Shown: in pieces, positions 42,140 through 51,758 of the stretch
Layout of the letters: every line of letters starts with the position of its first letter
Numbering within the stretch: the stretch's first letter is position 1
Source: Halanaerobium polyolivorans
GTDB lineage: Bacteria > Bacillota > Halanaerobiia > Halanaerobiales > Halanaerobiaceae
Direction of reading: 5' to 3'
DNA length: 64,000 nt
Assembly (NCBI RefSeq): GCF_020711195.1
Contig: NZ_JAJFAT010000013.1
Location: 1 to 64,000 of the forward strand
Program-made: the position numbers and the translations under genes
The notes under the pieces: model-generated
Told to the model about the DNA's origin: nothing
The model's database searches: none
Seen by the model: the letters and a program-made list of their open reading frames with translations, nothing else

Positions 42140-42910
42140 CTAAAACTTTTTACCGATAAATTCTAAGATAAGTATTATTACTGCTCCAGCCAGAAAGAAA
42201 TAGAGACCTTCTAATTGGAGCCTGGCCGGAAAAACAGCTGCACTAGAACCGAGTATTAATCCAGTCAGCACAGTCATTATTTGCTGCTGATATTTTTTTA
42301 ATAAAAAAGAAAATAACCAGGCAAAGATTAATAAACCAAAGACAATTCCTAAGGCAAATATACTTAAATATAGTATTTGAAAATTATTAACTGCTGCCAG
42401 AATGGGATGATATAAACCCATTAAAACAAGTAAAGTGCTTCCACTTATTCCCGGGATAATCATGGCAATACTGCCAATAAAACCTCCCCAAAAATATCTC
42501 ATCAGACCACTGCCAGCACTTATATTGACCCCGATCCCCAGGCTGATTAATAAGGCTAAACCAAAGGAAATTATTAAAAATAATATTTTCATAAAGTTGA
42601 TTCGACCGATTTTCTGATAAGTAGAATGAGCCGAGGTTAACACCAGACCAAAGAGAAAATAATTTAGCAGTAAGGGACTGGTAGAATAAAAATCACTTAT
42701 TACTGCTGCTCCAAGATAAACTCCTAATAAAGCTCCTAAGCCAATTACACTTAATTTTTTTAATGAAATATTTTTAATTGCCTTGATCAATGTTTCATAA
42801 ATACTTAAAACAACAGCTATAGTTCCCCCACTGACCCCTGGCAAGGTATTTGCAATTCCGATCGGAATAGATTTAAAAAATAAAGGGATATATCTAATTT
42901 TATCTGGCAA
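42140..42910 (-). CDS. DUF368-family membrane protein
   Basis: A 256-residue protein with about eight membrane helices. The family signature GIANTLPGVSGGTIAVVLSIY near the N-terminus is repeated in the second half as GSIAMIIPGISGSTLLVLMGLY, indicating an inverted or tandem repeat typical of DUF368. The group has been linked to undecaprenyl-phosphate (lipid carrier) flipping, by family knowledge rather than by anything seen here. TTG start behind AAAGGAAG. It stands between the pyr operon terminator and gpmA. Confidence 0.85.
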   Translation of the reverse strand: MPDKIRYIPLFFKSIPIGIANTLPGVSGGTIAVVLSIYETLIKAIKNISLKKLSVIGLGALLGVYLGAAVISDFYSTSPLLLNYFLFGLVLTSAHSTYQKIGRINFMKILFLIISFGLALLISLGIGVNISAGSGLMRYFWGGFIGSIAMIIPGISGSTLLVLMGLYHPILAAVNNFQILYLSIFALGIVFGLLIFAWLFSFLLKKYQQQIMTVLTGLILGSSAAVFPARLQLEGLYFFLAGAVIILILEFIGKKF

Positions 42911-43010
42911 AAAAATCTTCCTTTCTCTCTTGATTAAGCTCTTTTCTCTATCTAAATCTAATTAATATATTCAAGATTATCTTAGTCAATACCTGCCTAT
43001 TTACGAAAAT

Positions 43011-43049
43011 AAAAAAACTTCAGTTCATAAAATAATCATAAACTGAAGT
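43011..43049 (-). terminator. Terminator of the pyr operon
   Basis: ACTTCAGTT (43017-43025) and AACTGAAGT (43041-43049) pair perfectly. On the minus strand a TTTTTTT tract follows, 40-80 bp behind pyrE. Confidence 0.8.
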
Positions 43050-43092
43050 GTTTTTAGCTAATTTTTCTTTTAAAATTAATAAAATATTGTTC

Positions 43093-43662
43093 TTATACCT
43101 TACTGCCGGGTCTGGTGATTTCTACATTGTCTTCACATAATTTGCACTGGCCAGCCTTATATGATTTGATATCCATCTGCAGCAGTGGTTTGAATTTATA
43201 TTTAAAATCAACCTGACCATTACTTCTATCAATAATTGAACTGATCCCAAGTATTTCTACATCCAGTCCCTCTAATAAAGCCAATACTTCTTTAACAGAG
43301 CCTCCGGTTGTAACAACATCTTCAACAACCAAAATTTTAGCTCCCGGTTTTATTTCAAATCCTCTTCTAATCTGCATCTGACCATTTTTTCTTTCACTGA
43401 AAATTGAAGGAACCCCAATTTCTGCAGCTACAGCATATGATAATACAACCCCACCTAAAGCAGGTCCGATAACTATATCAACCTCTACATCTTCCCATTT
43501 TTTTGCTATTTCTGCTGCCAGGGTTGATGCATGTTCAGGGTGCTGCAGAACTTTTGCACACTGCATATAAATATCTGCATGTCTACCTGAACTTAAAACA
43601 AAATGTCCTTCTTGAATTACACCTGTTTCTACTAAGAGTTCTCTGATTTCTTTTTCTGTCAT
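43093..43662 (-). CDS. pyrE: Orotate phosphoribosyltransferase
   Basis: It joins orotate to PRPP to make orotidine 5'-phosphate. The PRPP-binding signature ILVVEDVVTTGGSVKEV is clear, and the GVIQEGHFVLSSGRHADIY segment marks the family. The C-terminus carries a CKLCED pair that may bind a metal. The longest frame begins with a GTG within the ribosome binding site; the ATG at 43660-43662, six bases behind GAGGTG, gives 189 residues. Last gene of the pyr operon. Confidence 0.94.
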   Translation of the reverse strand: MTEKEIRELLVETGVIQEGHFVLSSGRHADIYMQCAKVLQHPEHASTLAAEIAKKWEDVEVDIVIGPALGGVVLSYAVAAEIGVPSIFSERKNGQMQIRRGFEIKPGAKILVVEDVVTTGGSVKEVLALLEGLDVEILGISSIIDRSNGQVDFKYKFKPLLQMDIKSYKAGQCKLCEDNVEITRPGSKV

Positions 43663-43689
43663 TTTTTTCACCTCTCCATATAATTTAAA

Positions 43690-44625
43690 TTAATGTGCAG
43701 CTCCAATTAAAGATGATAACTTTTGGATTTTATGCTTTCTTAAATAACTCTTGATTTCTTCGATTATTCTTAGAGCAGCTGTTGGTTCAAGCATATTTAT
43801 GGTTCCAATTCCCACAGCAGAAGCTCCGGCTAAAATGAATTCTAAAACATCTTCTCCAGAACTTACCCCTCCAAGGCCGATGATAGGTATTTCTAATTTT
43901 TTATAACTTTGATAAACCATTTTTAGGGCTACTGGTTTAATTGCTGGCCCTGAAAGACCACCAAAGGTATTGGCCAAAAGTGGCTCCTGTTTATCAATAT
44001 CTATTTTCAGAGCAGATAAGGTATTGATCATTGCAACTGCATCTGCTCCTGCTTTCTGAGCAGCCAGGGCAGTTGATGTAATATCTGTAATATTTGGAGT
44101 TAATTTTACTATTATGTAACCAGAATAAATTTCTCTAATCTTTTTGCTGATCTGATATACTTTTTCCGGGTCTGTACCAAAAATCATCCCTCCCCCTTTA
44201 ATGTTTGGGCAGGAAAGATTAACCTCCAAACCTGCTATTTCAGGCCGATCGTTTAATTTATCTGCTAAAGTTAAAAAGTCTTCTGGGCTGTAACCGGAGA
44301 TATTGGCGAAAATAGGCAGACTGTATTCTCTGCACTGAGGAAGTATTTCACTTATAAACGTATCTACTCCTGGATTTTCTAAACCTATGGAATTGATAAT
44401 ACCGGCAGCGGTTTCGGCTATTCTAGGTGTTTTGTTACCTTTTTGGGCATCAACAGTGATTCCTTTAGTGCAGAATGCCCCTAATTTATTGATATCAAAA
44501 TAATCATTTAATTCTTCACCATTACCACAGGTCCCAGATGCGGTTATTAGAGGGTTAGATAATTTTAGATCATCACCTTTATTTGCCTTTAAAATTGTTC
44601 TTAAATCAAGTTTTTTATCACTCAC
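43690..44625 (-). CDS. pyrD: Dihydroorotate dehydrogenase B, catalytic subunit
   Basis: It oxidises dihydroorotate to orotate with FMN and passes electrons through PyrK to NAD+. The 311-residue protein shows NPLITASGTCGNG, GLEVNLSCPNIKGGG with the catalytic Cys, IIVKLTPN with the Lys, and the FMN-binding GLGGVSSGEDVLEFILAGASAVGIG. GTG start behind GGGGAGG, overlapping the end of pyrK by 8 bp. Class 1B is indicated by the adjacent pyrK. Confidence 0.95.
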   Translation of the reverse strand: MSDKKLDLRTILKANKGDDLKLSNPLITASGTCGNGEELNDYFDINKLGAFCTKGITVDAQKGNKTPRIAETAAGIINSIGLENPGVDTFISEILPQCREYSLPIFANISGYSPEDFLTLADKLNDRPEIAGLEVNLSCPNIKGGGMIFGTDPEKVYQISKKIREIYSGYIIVKLTPNITDITSTALAAQKAGADAVAMINTLSALKIDIDKQEPLLANTFGGLSGPAIKPVALKMVYQSYKKLEIPIIGLGGVSSGEDVLEFILAGASAVGIGTINMLEPTAALRIIEEIKSYLRKHKIQKLSSLIGAAH

Positions 44626-45397
44626 AATATTTTACCTCCCCAAAAGCAAAAACCGGGCCTTCAACACAGGCTCTTTTATTTTTTTCATTCTCATTTCTGC
44701 TTTCACAGCTGCAGGATAAACAAACTCCAAAACCACAGCCCATTCTCTTTTCTATAGAAATTTCACCTGGAATTTTCTCTTTTAAAGCTTTAATCTCAAC
44801 TGCAGATAACAAAGGTTCAGGTCCACAGCAGTAAACAAAAGAGGGAAGTTCAGATTTTAAATAATTATCCCATAGTCTGAGGGCGGTTCCCTTTATCTCT
44901 AATTTTTCTTCCATCGCTGCTAAATGTATTTCTACACCTAGGTTTTTAAATTTATCTGCAAAAAAATCTAATTCCGCTTTATTTGCAGCACCTAAAAACA
45001 CTTTTATGGGTAAATCCTTTAATTTTTTTGCTAAAAGATACAGAGGTGCTATCCCCATTCCACCACCAATCAGATGAATATTAGCACTTTGTCTATCACT
45101 TATGCTAAAAGGACTGCCAAGTGGTCCTAAAAGATCAAGTTTTTCACCTGGATTATAATTGGCCAGTATTTCCGTCCCTTTCCCAACTACTTTATAAACA
45201 AATTCTACTCTTTTGCTTTCATTTGAAAAATCAAAAACACTTAATGGTCTTCTCAGAAGAGGATCATAACTATTAATTCCACTCAGCTTTATATTAAAAA
45301 ACTGACCTGCTTTAACTTCCTTTTCTAGACCTTCACACTTTAAAACAAGGTGATAAATATCTGGACCAACTTCTTTATTGGAAAATATTTCGTACAT
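44618..45397 (-). CDS. pyrK: Dihydroorotate dehydrogenase B, electron-transfer subunit
   Basis: A 259-residue FAD and [2Fe-2S] protein that links PyrD to NAD+. The FAD site reads RRPLSVFDF, the NAD site HLIGGGMGIAPLYLLAK, and the cluster ligands are in KRMGCGFGVCLSCSC with a fourth Cys in RACVEGP. It lies between pyrF and pyrD and overlaps pyrD by 8 bp. Confidence 0.95.
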   Translation of the reverse strand: MYEIFSNKEVGPDIYHLVLKCEGLEKEVKAGQFFNIKLSGINSYDPLLRRPLSVFDFSNESKRVEFVYKVVGKGTEILANYNPGEKLDLLGPLGSPFSISDRQSANIHLIGGGMGIAPLYLLAKKLKDLPIKVFLGAANKAELDFFADKFKNLGVEIHLAAMEEKLEIKGTALRLWDNYLKSELPSFVYCCGPEPLLSAVEIKALKEKIPGEISIEKRMGCGFGVCLSCSCESRNENEKNKRACVEGPVFAFGEVKYCE

Positions 45398-45435
45398 CTA
45401 TTCTGCCTCCTTAGGGCCGAGAAAAATACCCTCTA

Positions 45436-46341
45436 TTATAGGTCTAAAACCGAATTAATATCTTCTTTCATTTTTTTAGCAGCTAAAGCAGCTGCATCAG
45501 CAAAGTTTTTAGCTCCAAATTCTTTGTATTCGTCTTTTCTGTAAGCAAAGTTAATTCCCCGCGAAGAATTTATAACTGCTCCTCTACCCTCTTTATCAAA
45601 AGCGGCTTTAACATCTTCTGCTCCTCCACCTTGAGCTCCATAGCCAGGAATCAAAAAGAAAAGCGAAGGAGTTAAGGTTCTTAACTGAGCAAGTTCTCGC
45701 GGGTAAGTTGCTCCAACAACTGCAGCAAGATTTGAATATCCACTTTGACCCTTGTATTTTTCAGCAGTCCTGCCCAAAAAGAGGGCTACTTCTTCGTAAA
45801 CTTTTTTTCCATTAGCTAATTTTAAATCCTGAATATCTCCAGAAGAGGGATTAGATGTTTTTAAGAGGGCAAAAGCTCCTTTAGTTTTATCTTCCAGAAA
45901 AGGAGTAATTCCATCTCTACCAAGATAAGGATTGATAGTTAAAGAATCAGCTCCAGAATCTATATTTAAATATGCTTCTGCATAGGCTTTTGCTGTTGAG
46001 CCTATATCATTTCTTTTCCCATCTAATAAAATTAATAAGCCTTTTTCTCTGGCATAATAAATTGTTTCCCAGAGGGCCTCCATACCTGCAGTACCCAATT
46101 TTTCATAAAAAGCCATTTGTGGTTTTACCACAGCTGTATGATCTGCCACTGCTGTTATTATTTCTTGATTGAATTCTAATATGGCTGCAGCAATTTCTCT
46201 ATGGTTAGCCTCGATATTTTTTAATAACTCTGGATCAAGAATAGAAGTTGGCATTAAATTTAAATGAGGATCTAGGCCAACACAGATTCTAGAATTTTTT
46301 ACTTCTATCTTTTCGATCAAATTATCAATAAAGTACTTCAT
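45436..46341 (-). CDS. pyrF: Orotidine 5'-phosphate decarboxylase (long form)
   Basis: The last step to UMP. The 301-residue protein belongs to the longer PyrF group (type 2). It shows RICVGLDPHLN, VKPQMAFYE, the catalytic KRNDIGSTAKAYA with Lys-Asp, NPYLGRDGI and PGYGAQGG. The longest frame starts 14 codons earlier inside pyrC; the ATG at 46339-46341 sits five bases behind GAGGAGG. It overlaps the end of pyrC by 17 bp. Confidence 0.94.
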   Translation of the reverse strand: MKYFIDNLIEKIEVKNSRICVGLDPHLNLMPTSILDPELLKNIEANHREIAAAILEFNQEIITAVADHTAVVKPQMAFYEKLGTAGMEALWETIYYAREKGLLILLDGKRNDIGSTAKAYAEAYLNIDSGADSLTINPYLGRDGITPFLEDKTKGAFALLKTSNPSSGDIQDLKLANGKKVYEEVALFLGRTAEKYKGQSGYSNLAAVVGATYPRELAQLRTLTPSLFFLIPGYGAQGGGAEDVKAAFDKEGRGAVINSSRGINFAYRKDEYKEFGAKNFADAAALAAKKMKEDINSVLDL

Positions 46342-47623
46342 TTTTGCCTCCTCTATCATCATAAACCATTTTACCTTCAACAAATGTCACTTCATTTTTA
46401 CCAGAAAGTTCATAGCCGGCAAAAGGAGTATTTTTACCTTTAGACTTGAATTTTTCTTTTTCAACTGTCCAACTGCGGGCAGGATTAAAGATGATCAAAT
46501 CTGCTGTAGAGCCTTTTTTAATTCCTTCAGCCTCTACATTTAATATTTCAGCCGGTTTATAATAATACATATTTATGAGTTCATTCCAGCTAATATCATT
46601 GTTTTTAATAAAATATTCATAGAGCAGAGCCAAAGCTGTCTCCAGGCCTGAAATACCATTTGCCGCATAATCATATTCACCCAGTTTATCTTCAAAAGTG
46701 TGAGGAGCATGATCAGTTGCCAGAACATCTATTTCTCCTGCCTTAAGTGCTTTTCTTAATACTTCTACATCTCTTTTTGACCGAAGTGGGGGATGAACCT
46801 TGGTGTCAGGATTATAGTCACCAACAGACTTATCTGTTAAAATCAAATGATGCGGAGTAACTTCAAAAGTAACATTGATTCCTCTTTTTTTAGCAGCGAT
46901 AACCTGTTTTAAACTACCCTCTGTACTCAGATGAGCTATGTGGAGGTGAATCCCTGTCATTTCAGCAAGTACTATGTCACGGGAGACCATTATTTCTTCT
47001 GAGGCGGCAGGAATCCCGTTTAGTCCATAGATGGTTGAATAATATCCTTCATGCATTACTCCGTCTTTGCTTAAATTTTTATCTTCACAGTGATCTATGA
47101 TCGGCAGATCAAAAGCTGAGGCATATTCCATTGCCCTCCTCATTATCTCTGAGTTCATTACCGGATTACCATCATCGGTAAGGGCCTTAACCCCTGTTTT
47201 AGCCAGAGTTCCGATCTCTGATAATTTTTCTCCCTTGCTGCCCTGGGTTATACTACCAACAGGATATACTTTAACCAGAGCTTCTTTTGATTTCAAGTTT
47301 AAATGTTCAACAACTGCTGGATTATCAGCAACGGGATTTGTATTAGGCATTGCTGCTACTGCAGAAAAACCACCTGCTGCTGCAGCTTCACAGCCTGTTT
47401 TAACTGTTTCTTTATCTTCATAACCTGGTTCTCTTAAATGAGTGTGCATATCTATTAAAGCAGGAATTACAACTTTATCTGTGGCATCAATTAATTCATA
47501 ACCTTGATTTTTGATATTTTCACTGATCTGAATAACATTTTTACCTTCAATCAGAATATCATATTTGCCTTCTAAATCATTGCGGGGATCAAAAACTTCT
47601 GCATTTTTAATTAAGGTTTTCAT
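46325..47623 (-). CDS. pyrC: Dihydroorotase
   Basis: This zinc enzyme cyclises carbamoyl-aspartate to dihydroorotate. The 432-residue class I type shows IDMHTHLREPGYEDKET with the metal-binding HxH, NTNPVADN, HIAHLS, FEVTPHHL and the catalytic ATDHAPHT. It overlaps pyrB upstream and pyrF downstream by 17 bp each, so translation is probably coupled. Confidence 0.96.
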   Translation of the reverse strand: MKTLIKNAEVFDPRNDLEGKYDILIEGKNVIQISENIKNQGYELIDATDKVVIPALIDMHTHLREPGYEDKETVKTGCEAAAAGGFSAVAAMPNTNPVADNPAVVEHLNLKSKEALVKVYPVGSITQGSKGEKLSEIGTLAKTGVKALTDDGNPVMNSEIMRRAMEYASAFDLPIIDHCEDKNLSKDGVMHEGYYSTIYGLNGIPAASEEIMVSRDIVLAEMTGIHLHIAHLSTEGSLKQVIAAKKRGINVTFEVTPHHLILTDKSVGDYNPDTKVHPPLRSKRDVEVLRKALKAGEIDVLATDHAPHTFEDKLGEYDYAANGISGLETALALLYEYFIKNNDISWNELINMYYYKPAEILNVEAEGIKKGSTADLIIFNPARSWTVEKEKFKSKGKNTPFAGYELSGKNEVTFVEGKMVYDDRGGKNEVLY

Positions 47624-48548
47624 TATCTACTTCCCTCCCTGCCAGCAAGTATAAGAGTGCCATTCTAATTGCTACTCCATTTTTTACCTGTTCTGTAATT
47701 ACCGATTGACTGCTGTCTGCTACAGAGCTCTCTATTTCTATACCCCTATTCATAGGGCCAGGATGCATAATCAGTGCTTTTTTACCGATTCTCTGCAGTC
47801 TTTCTTTATTCATCCCATAGATTTCTCTATATTCCCTAATCGAAGGGAAAAGACCACTTTCCTGTCTTTCCATCTGAATTCTTAATATATTTACCACATC
47901 AACATTTTCTAAAGCCTGATCCAGATTATTATAAACTTTTACACCCATTTTTTCTATTTCTCTGGGTAATAATGTTTGGGGGCCAGCTACACTAACCTGA
48001 GCTCCCATTTTATTTAAACCCCAGATATTAGATCTGGCCACTCTACTGTGAGCTATATCTCCCACAATTAATACATTTAAACCTTCGATCTGGCCAAAAT
48101 TTTCTTTAATACTGTAAATATCCAATAGAGCCTGGGTTGGATGAGCATGAGCACCATCTCCAGCATTTAAAACACTGGCCGAGATGTTTTCTGCTAAAAA
48201 TTGAGCAGCTCCCGGTGCACTATGCCTAATCACAACTACATCAGCCCCCATAACCTCCATTGTTTTTGCTGTATCAAGAAGGCTTTCTCCTTTGGCAATA
48301 CTGCTGCCTGACTTGGAAATACTCATCACATCTGCACTTAATCTTTTGGCAGCCAGGTTAAAAGAAAACTTAGTTCTTGTACTGGGTTCATAAAAAAGAT
48401 TAATAACAGTTTTACCGCGCAGTGTAGGTACTTTTTTGACAGTTCTTGTTAATATATCTTTCATAGCTACAGCAGTCTCTAGAATTTCTTTGATTTCTTC
48501 TGCTGAAGCATCATATAGTCCTAAAAAATCTTTTCTTTTTAAGCTCAT
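47607..48548 (-). CDS. pyrB: Aspartate carbamoyltransferase, catalytic subunit
   Basis: It joins carbamoyl phosphate and aspartate, the committed pyrimidine step. Carbamoyl-phosphate binding is shown by FYEPSTRTKFSFNLAAKRL; IRHSAPGAAQFLAE, GDGAHAHPTQALLD and MHPGPMNRGIEI follow. The start is taken as the ATG at 48546-48548, seven bases behind GGAGG; a GTG precedes it by one codon. No pyrI regulatory subunit gene is present, as is usual where PyrR attenuation controls the pathway. It lies 32 bp behind uraA with no attenuator between them. Confidence 0.96.
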   Translation of the reverse strand: MSLKRKDFLGLYDASAEEIKEILETAVAMKDILTRTVKKVPTLRGKTVINLFYEPSTRTKFSFNLAAKRLSADVMSISKSGSSIAKGESLLDTAKTMEVMGADVVVIRHSAPGAAQFLAENISASVLNAGDGAHAHPTQALLDIYSIKENFGQIEGLNVLIVGDIAHSRVARSNIWGLNKMGAQVSVAGPQTLLPREIEKMGVKVYNNLDQALENVDVVNILRIQMERQESGLFPSIREYREIYGMNKERLQRIGKKALIMHPGPMNRGIEIESSVADSSQSVITEQVKNGVAIRMALLYLLAGREVDNENLN

Positions 48549-48580
48549 CACTTTACCTCCCCTGAATTAAATAGATAATC

Positions 48581-49885
48581 TTAACTGCTTTCATAACCTA
48601 ATTCTCTGTCCATAGCTAATGCTTCTTCTTCATTTTTTTCCATTAGAGTTTTTTCCTTATTAGCTTCTGGTAAGATTAAGTTCATTATTATTGCAACAAG
48701 GGCTGCCAGTCCCATTCCGGCAAACTCGAGGCCCAGGAATGTGATTGTTAGATTGCTTATTCCAACCAGTAAGGTTACAGATACAATGACTAAATTCCTA
48801 TTATTTGAAAGATCAACCTGATTTTCTACTAAAGTTCTTAAACCTATAGAAGCTATCATTCCAAACAGCAGGAAGACTATTCCTCCCATTACTGCTGCAG
48901 GTATTGTTCTAATTAAAACCCCAATTTTTTGGACAAAACTACTTAATATTACTATTACCGCTGTCAGCTGAATAATAATTGGATTATAGACTTTAGTAAT
49001 TGCTAAAACTCCAACATTCTCACCATAGGTTGTATTTGGTGGTCCACCAAAAAGCCCGGCTACCAAGGTTGCTATTCCATCACCTAATAATGTTCTATGC
49101 AGACCCGGCTCGTTGATAAAATCTTTTTCTGTGGTTGTACTGATTGCCAATACATCTCCTAAGTGCTCAACAATTGTGACAAGGGCTATTGGTGCAACAA
49201 GAGTGATAGCTCTTAAATTACCATTGATTACAGGAAAGGAAAACTGAGGGAAGGCGATCCAGGAAGCTTCCATTACAGGGGTGAAATCTACTATACCCAT
49301 AAAAGCGGCGAAAATATATCCCCCTATTATCCCCAATAAGATTGGAATGACCTTTATTATTCCTTTGGCAAAAACACTTATTGCAACTGCTATGGAGAGG
49401 GTTACAAAGGCTGTTAAAAGGTGTTCAGATGCCATGTCTCTGGCAGTTGGTGCCAAACCAAGACCAATAGTTATTATAACTGGTCCAACCACAACCGGTG
49501 GTAATAATTTGCGGAAAAAATCAGTTCCTACCAGCTTAATTATTACTGACATAAGTGCATAGACAAGTCCAACCGTCATGATTCCCAACATCGCTCCATC
49601 AACACCAAATTGATTCTGGGCTGCTATAATTGGAGCAATAAAGGCAAAAGAAGAACCAAGATAGGCTGGTACTTTTGCTCCAGTTATAAAATGAAAGATT
49701 AAGGTTCCTAAACCCGAGGTGAATAAAGCAACTGCAGGATTTAAACCTGTTAGAGAAGGGACAAGAACCGTAGCTCCGAACATTGCAAACATATGCTGTA
49801 ATGATAAAATGAAAAGTCTCTGATTATTAATCCCATCTTCTTTAAGATCATTTAAATTTCTTTTAGTCTGTTTGATCAAGCTCAT
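48581..49885 (-). CDS. uraA: Uracil permease
   Basis: A 434-residue nucleobase:cation symporter-2 protein with 12-14 membrane helices that imports uracil. It has QHMFAMFGATVLVP at the N-terminus, ILLGIIGGYI, and the family signature AITLVAPIALVTIVEHLGDV followed by DGIATLVAGLFGGPPNTTYGEN. ATG behind AGGAGG. It follows pyrR and has its own PyrR attenuator in the gap. Confidence 0.94.
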   Translation of the reverse strand: MSLIKQTKRNLNDLKEDGINNQRLFILSLQHMFAMFGATVLVPSLTGLNPAVALFTSGLGTLIFHFITGAKVPAYLGSSFAFIAPIIAAQNQFGVDGAMLGIMTVGLVYALMSVIIKLVGTDFFRKLLPPVVVGPVIITIGLGLAPTARDMASEHLLTAFVTLSIAVAISVFAKGIIKVIPILLGIIGGYIFAAFMGIVDFTPVMEASWIAFPQFSFPVINGNLRAITLVAPIALVTIVEHLGDVLAISTTTEKDFINEPGLHRTLLGDGIATLVAGLFGGPPNTTYGENVGVLAITKVYNPIIIQLTAVIVILSSFVQKIGVLIRTIPAAVMGGIVFLLFGMIASIGLRTLVENQVDLSNNRNLVIVSVTLLVGISNLTITFLGLEFAGMGLAALVAIIMNLILPEANKEKTLMEKNEEEALAMDRELGYESS

Positions 49886-49917
49886 TTTTTTCCTCCTAAA
49901 ATTTGTATTTAAACATT

Positions 49918-50024
49918 AAAAAAACTTCTTAACAGTTAGACTGATAAGAAGTTAACAAAGCCAGAGCTTAAAATAGCTCTCTATGTTCTCCTTATCTGCC
50001 TCACTGGACTGATTTAAAGGATAT
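49918..50024 (-). promoter_or_regulatory. PyrR attenuator before uraA
   Basis: In the minus-strand RNA the PyrR-binding loop ATCAGTCCAGTGAGG (complement of 49999-50013) comes first. Further on is a terminator, AACTTCTTA (49923-49931 on plus) with TAAGAAGTT (49945-49953), followed by T7. UMP-loaded PyrR binding the loop lets the terminator form, as established in Bacillus. The loop has GUGAGG where the other two copies have GAGAGG. Confidence 0.85.
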
Positions 50025-50026
50025 AT

Positions 50027-50584
50027 TTAACTTTTATTTTTCTCTAATAATAAAACTAAATCTTTACCATCTATTTCTTTGAAATTTACATCTACAACCT
50101 CATTTTTTGCAGTTGGAAGGTTCTTACCAACAAAATCAGCTCTAATCGGTAGTTCGCGATGGCCGCGATCGATCATTATAGCCAGCTGAATCTGCTTTGG
50201 TCTACCAAGATCGATCAAAGCATCTAAGGCCGCTCTTACAGTTCTTCCCGTATAAAGTACATCATCAACTAAAACAACCTTTTTTCCCGTGATATCAAAG
50301 GGTATTTCGGTCCGGTGAACTATTGGCTGATAGGCAATAGTTGATAAATCATCTCTGTAAAGGGTAATATCTAAAATACCTGTTTCTATCTCTACATTTT
50401 CTATTTCTTCAATTTTAGCAGCTAATCTTTCTGCTAAAGGAACCCCTCTTGTTCTTATTCCGATCAGAACAAGATCCTCTGTTCCTTTGTTTTTCTCAAG
50501 AATCTCATGAGCTATTCTTGTAATAGCTCTGCCCATTGCATCAGAATCGATAATTTCTTTTTTCTTTTTCATTTCTGATTCCAT
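50027..50584 (-). CDS. pyrR: Bifunctional pyr operon attenuator / uracil phosphoribosyltransferase
   Basis: A 185-residue PRT-fold RNA-binding regulator; with UMP it binds pyr leader RNA and causes termination, and it has weak UPRTase activity. It shows [25 protein letters not shown], the PRPP motif [18 protein letters not shown] and [16 protein letters not shown]-type sequence ([19 protein letters not shown]). It heads the pyr operon behind its own attenuator. An AAAGGAGG ribosome binding site lies ten bases before the ATG. Confidence 0.96.
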   Translation of the reverse strand: MESEMKKKKEIIDSDAMGRAITRIAHEILEKNKGTEDLVLIGIRTRGVPLAERLAAKIEEIENVEIETGILDITLYRDDLSTIAYQPIVHRTEIPFDITGKKVVLVDDVLYTGRTVRAALDALIDLGRPKQIQLAIMIDRGHRELPIRADFVGKNLPTAKNEVVDVNFKEIDGKDLVLLLEKNKS

Positions 50585-50624
50585 AACTATATTACCTCCT
50601 TTGGGGAAGAATATAAATTTACAT

Positions 50625-50703
50625 AAAAAAACCCTCTTAGGGCAAGTAAGAAGGTGGTTAAATTCTATATTTTCCCTTACTAGCCTCTCTGGACTAATTT
50701 AAA
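50625..50703 (-). promoter_or_regulatory. PyrR attenuator before pyrR
   Basis: The minus-strand leader contains AGTCCAGAGAGGCT (complement of 50682-50695), the PyrR-binding loop. It is followed by a terminator, CCTTCTT and AAGAGGG around a 9-nt loop (50632-50654), with T7 ending at 50625. Confidence 0.88.
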
Positions 50704-50724
50704 AGAATATTTTTATTTGAATTA

Positions 50725-50753
50725 ATGATATCAGACCAGCTATATTAAGTCAA
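50725..50753 (-). promoter_or_regulatory. Promoter of the pyr operon
   Basis: On the minus strand TTGACT (50748-50753) and TATCAT (50725-50730) are separated by 17 bp. The start point near 50718 lies just before the PyrR loop. Confidence 0.75.
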
Positions 50754-50786
50754 GAAATTTAATCGATTTTCTGCTTAAATTTGCAA

Positions 50787-50817
50787 TAATAAAACCCCCG
50801 GCAGGACCGGGAGTTTT
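50787..50817 (-). terminator. Terminator of the unknown membrane-protein gene
   Basis: On the minus strand AAAACTCCCGG, a 5-nt loop and CCGGGGGTTTTATTATT form a GC-rich stem (plus 50791-50816) with one mismatch and a T-rich tail. Confidence 0.75.
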
Positions 50818-50879
50818 ATTAAAGATAATTCAATTAAGATTATAGATATAATTAACATATTTAATATAATAACGATTAA

Positions 50880-51758
50880 TTAAAATGTGAAACCTAGGAA
50901 TAACATTGCTGCAGTTATTAAAACAGCTATAGTACATGCAGGTGGATCAATGTGAGTATCTCCCCAGTCATAGAATAGACGGGCAAAGAACTCACCGATA
51001 AAGGCTCCTAAAATACCAAATATTCCACCCCAGATAACACTTCCAGTAGCCATTGCTGCAGCTGCCGCCGGGAATGCAATATGGTGGGTAACAGGACCTT
51101 TACCCATAGTCTGTAGAATAATTAAAGAAGCAGCAGTTATACCGAACATAATGAATACACTACCTGTAACAAGGGTGATATGACCTGCAACTAAGCCAAC
51201 ACCTAAACCAAGTGGTAATAATTGAGATGCATTCATCTGCCAGGGTAACCAGGCAATCTCAGAAGGTGGGCTCCATCTAGAATCACTTTTTTCCGGATCA
51301 TAAGTACCAAAAATACCAGTATCACTAAAGGCAAGTCTATGCACAAAAGCAGAGATAGCAACTGTTAGAGCGATAGTATCAGTAGGTGTTCCAATATTAG
51401 CGAAAAATGCTTCAACAACTAAACCAAGGATACCAAAAATACCACCGATTAATAATATATCCCAGTTTTCTTCGATTCCATATAATGGAGCTAAAATATC
51501 AGCACCACTTTCCAGCCTACCTTTTTGACCAGCATATGCGGTTGCAGCAGCTCCACCACCAAAAGCAATATGAGGTCCAAAGAGAGTTCCAAATCCAATT
51601 GCTCCTGTGATAGAAGCTCCACCAGTAGCAAGAGCAAGTGCTTCACCAGCCAGAACTGCAAAACCACAGAAAATAAAGGCAGGTAATGCACCTAAAGCAG
51701 CACCAAAGAGTCCACCACCAAAAGCAGCAAGTACAGCGTTCATACCTATACCAAACAT
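50880..51758 (-). CDS. Unrecognised Gly/Ala-rich multispan membrane protein with internal repeat
   Basis: I do not recognise a named family. The 292-residue protein has about eight hydrophobic segments rich in Gly and Ala. It contains an internal duplication: PHIAFGGGAAATAYA (about 62-76) then GGIFGILG with EAFFA (105-119), against HHIAFPAAAAAMATG (225-239) then GGIFGILG with EFFA (244-259). The two halves are joined by a polar loop (FGTYDPEKSDSRWSPPSE). The layout suggests a permease or channel of two-fold origin. The gene stands alone between carB and pyrR with a strong promoter, a leader of about 200 nt and its own terminator. It is not obviously part of the pyrimidine pathway. Confidence 0.75.
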   Translation of the reverse strand: MFGIGMNAVLAAFGGGLFGAALGALPAFIFCGFAVLAGEALALATGGASITGAIGFGTLFGPHIAFGGGAAATAYAGQKGRLESGADILAPLYGIEENWDILLIGGIFGILGLVVEAFFANIGTPTDTIALTVAISAFVHRLAFSDTGIFGTYDPEKSDSRWSPPSEIAWLPWQMNASQLLPLGLGVGLVAGHITLVTGSVFIMFGITAASLIILQTMGKGPVTHHIAFPAAAAAMATGSVIWGGIFGILGAFIGEFFARLFYDWGDTHIDPPACTIAVLITAAMLFLGFTF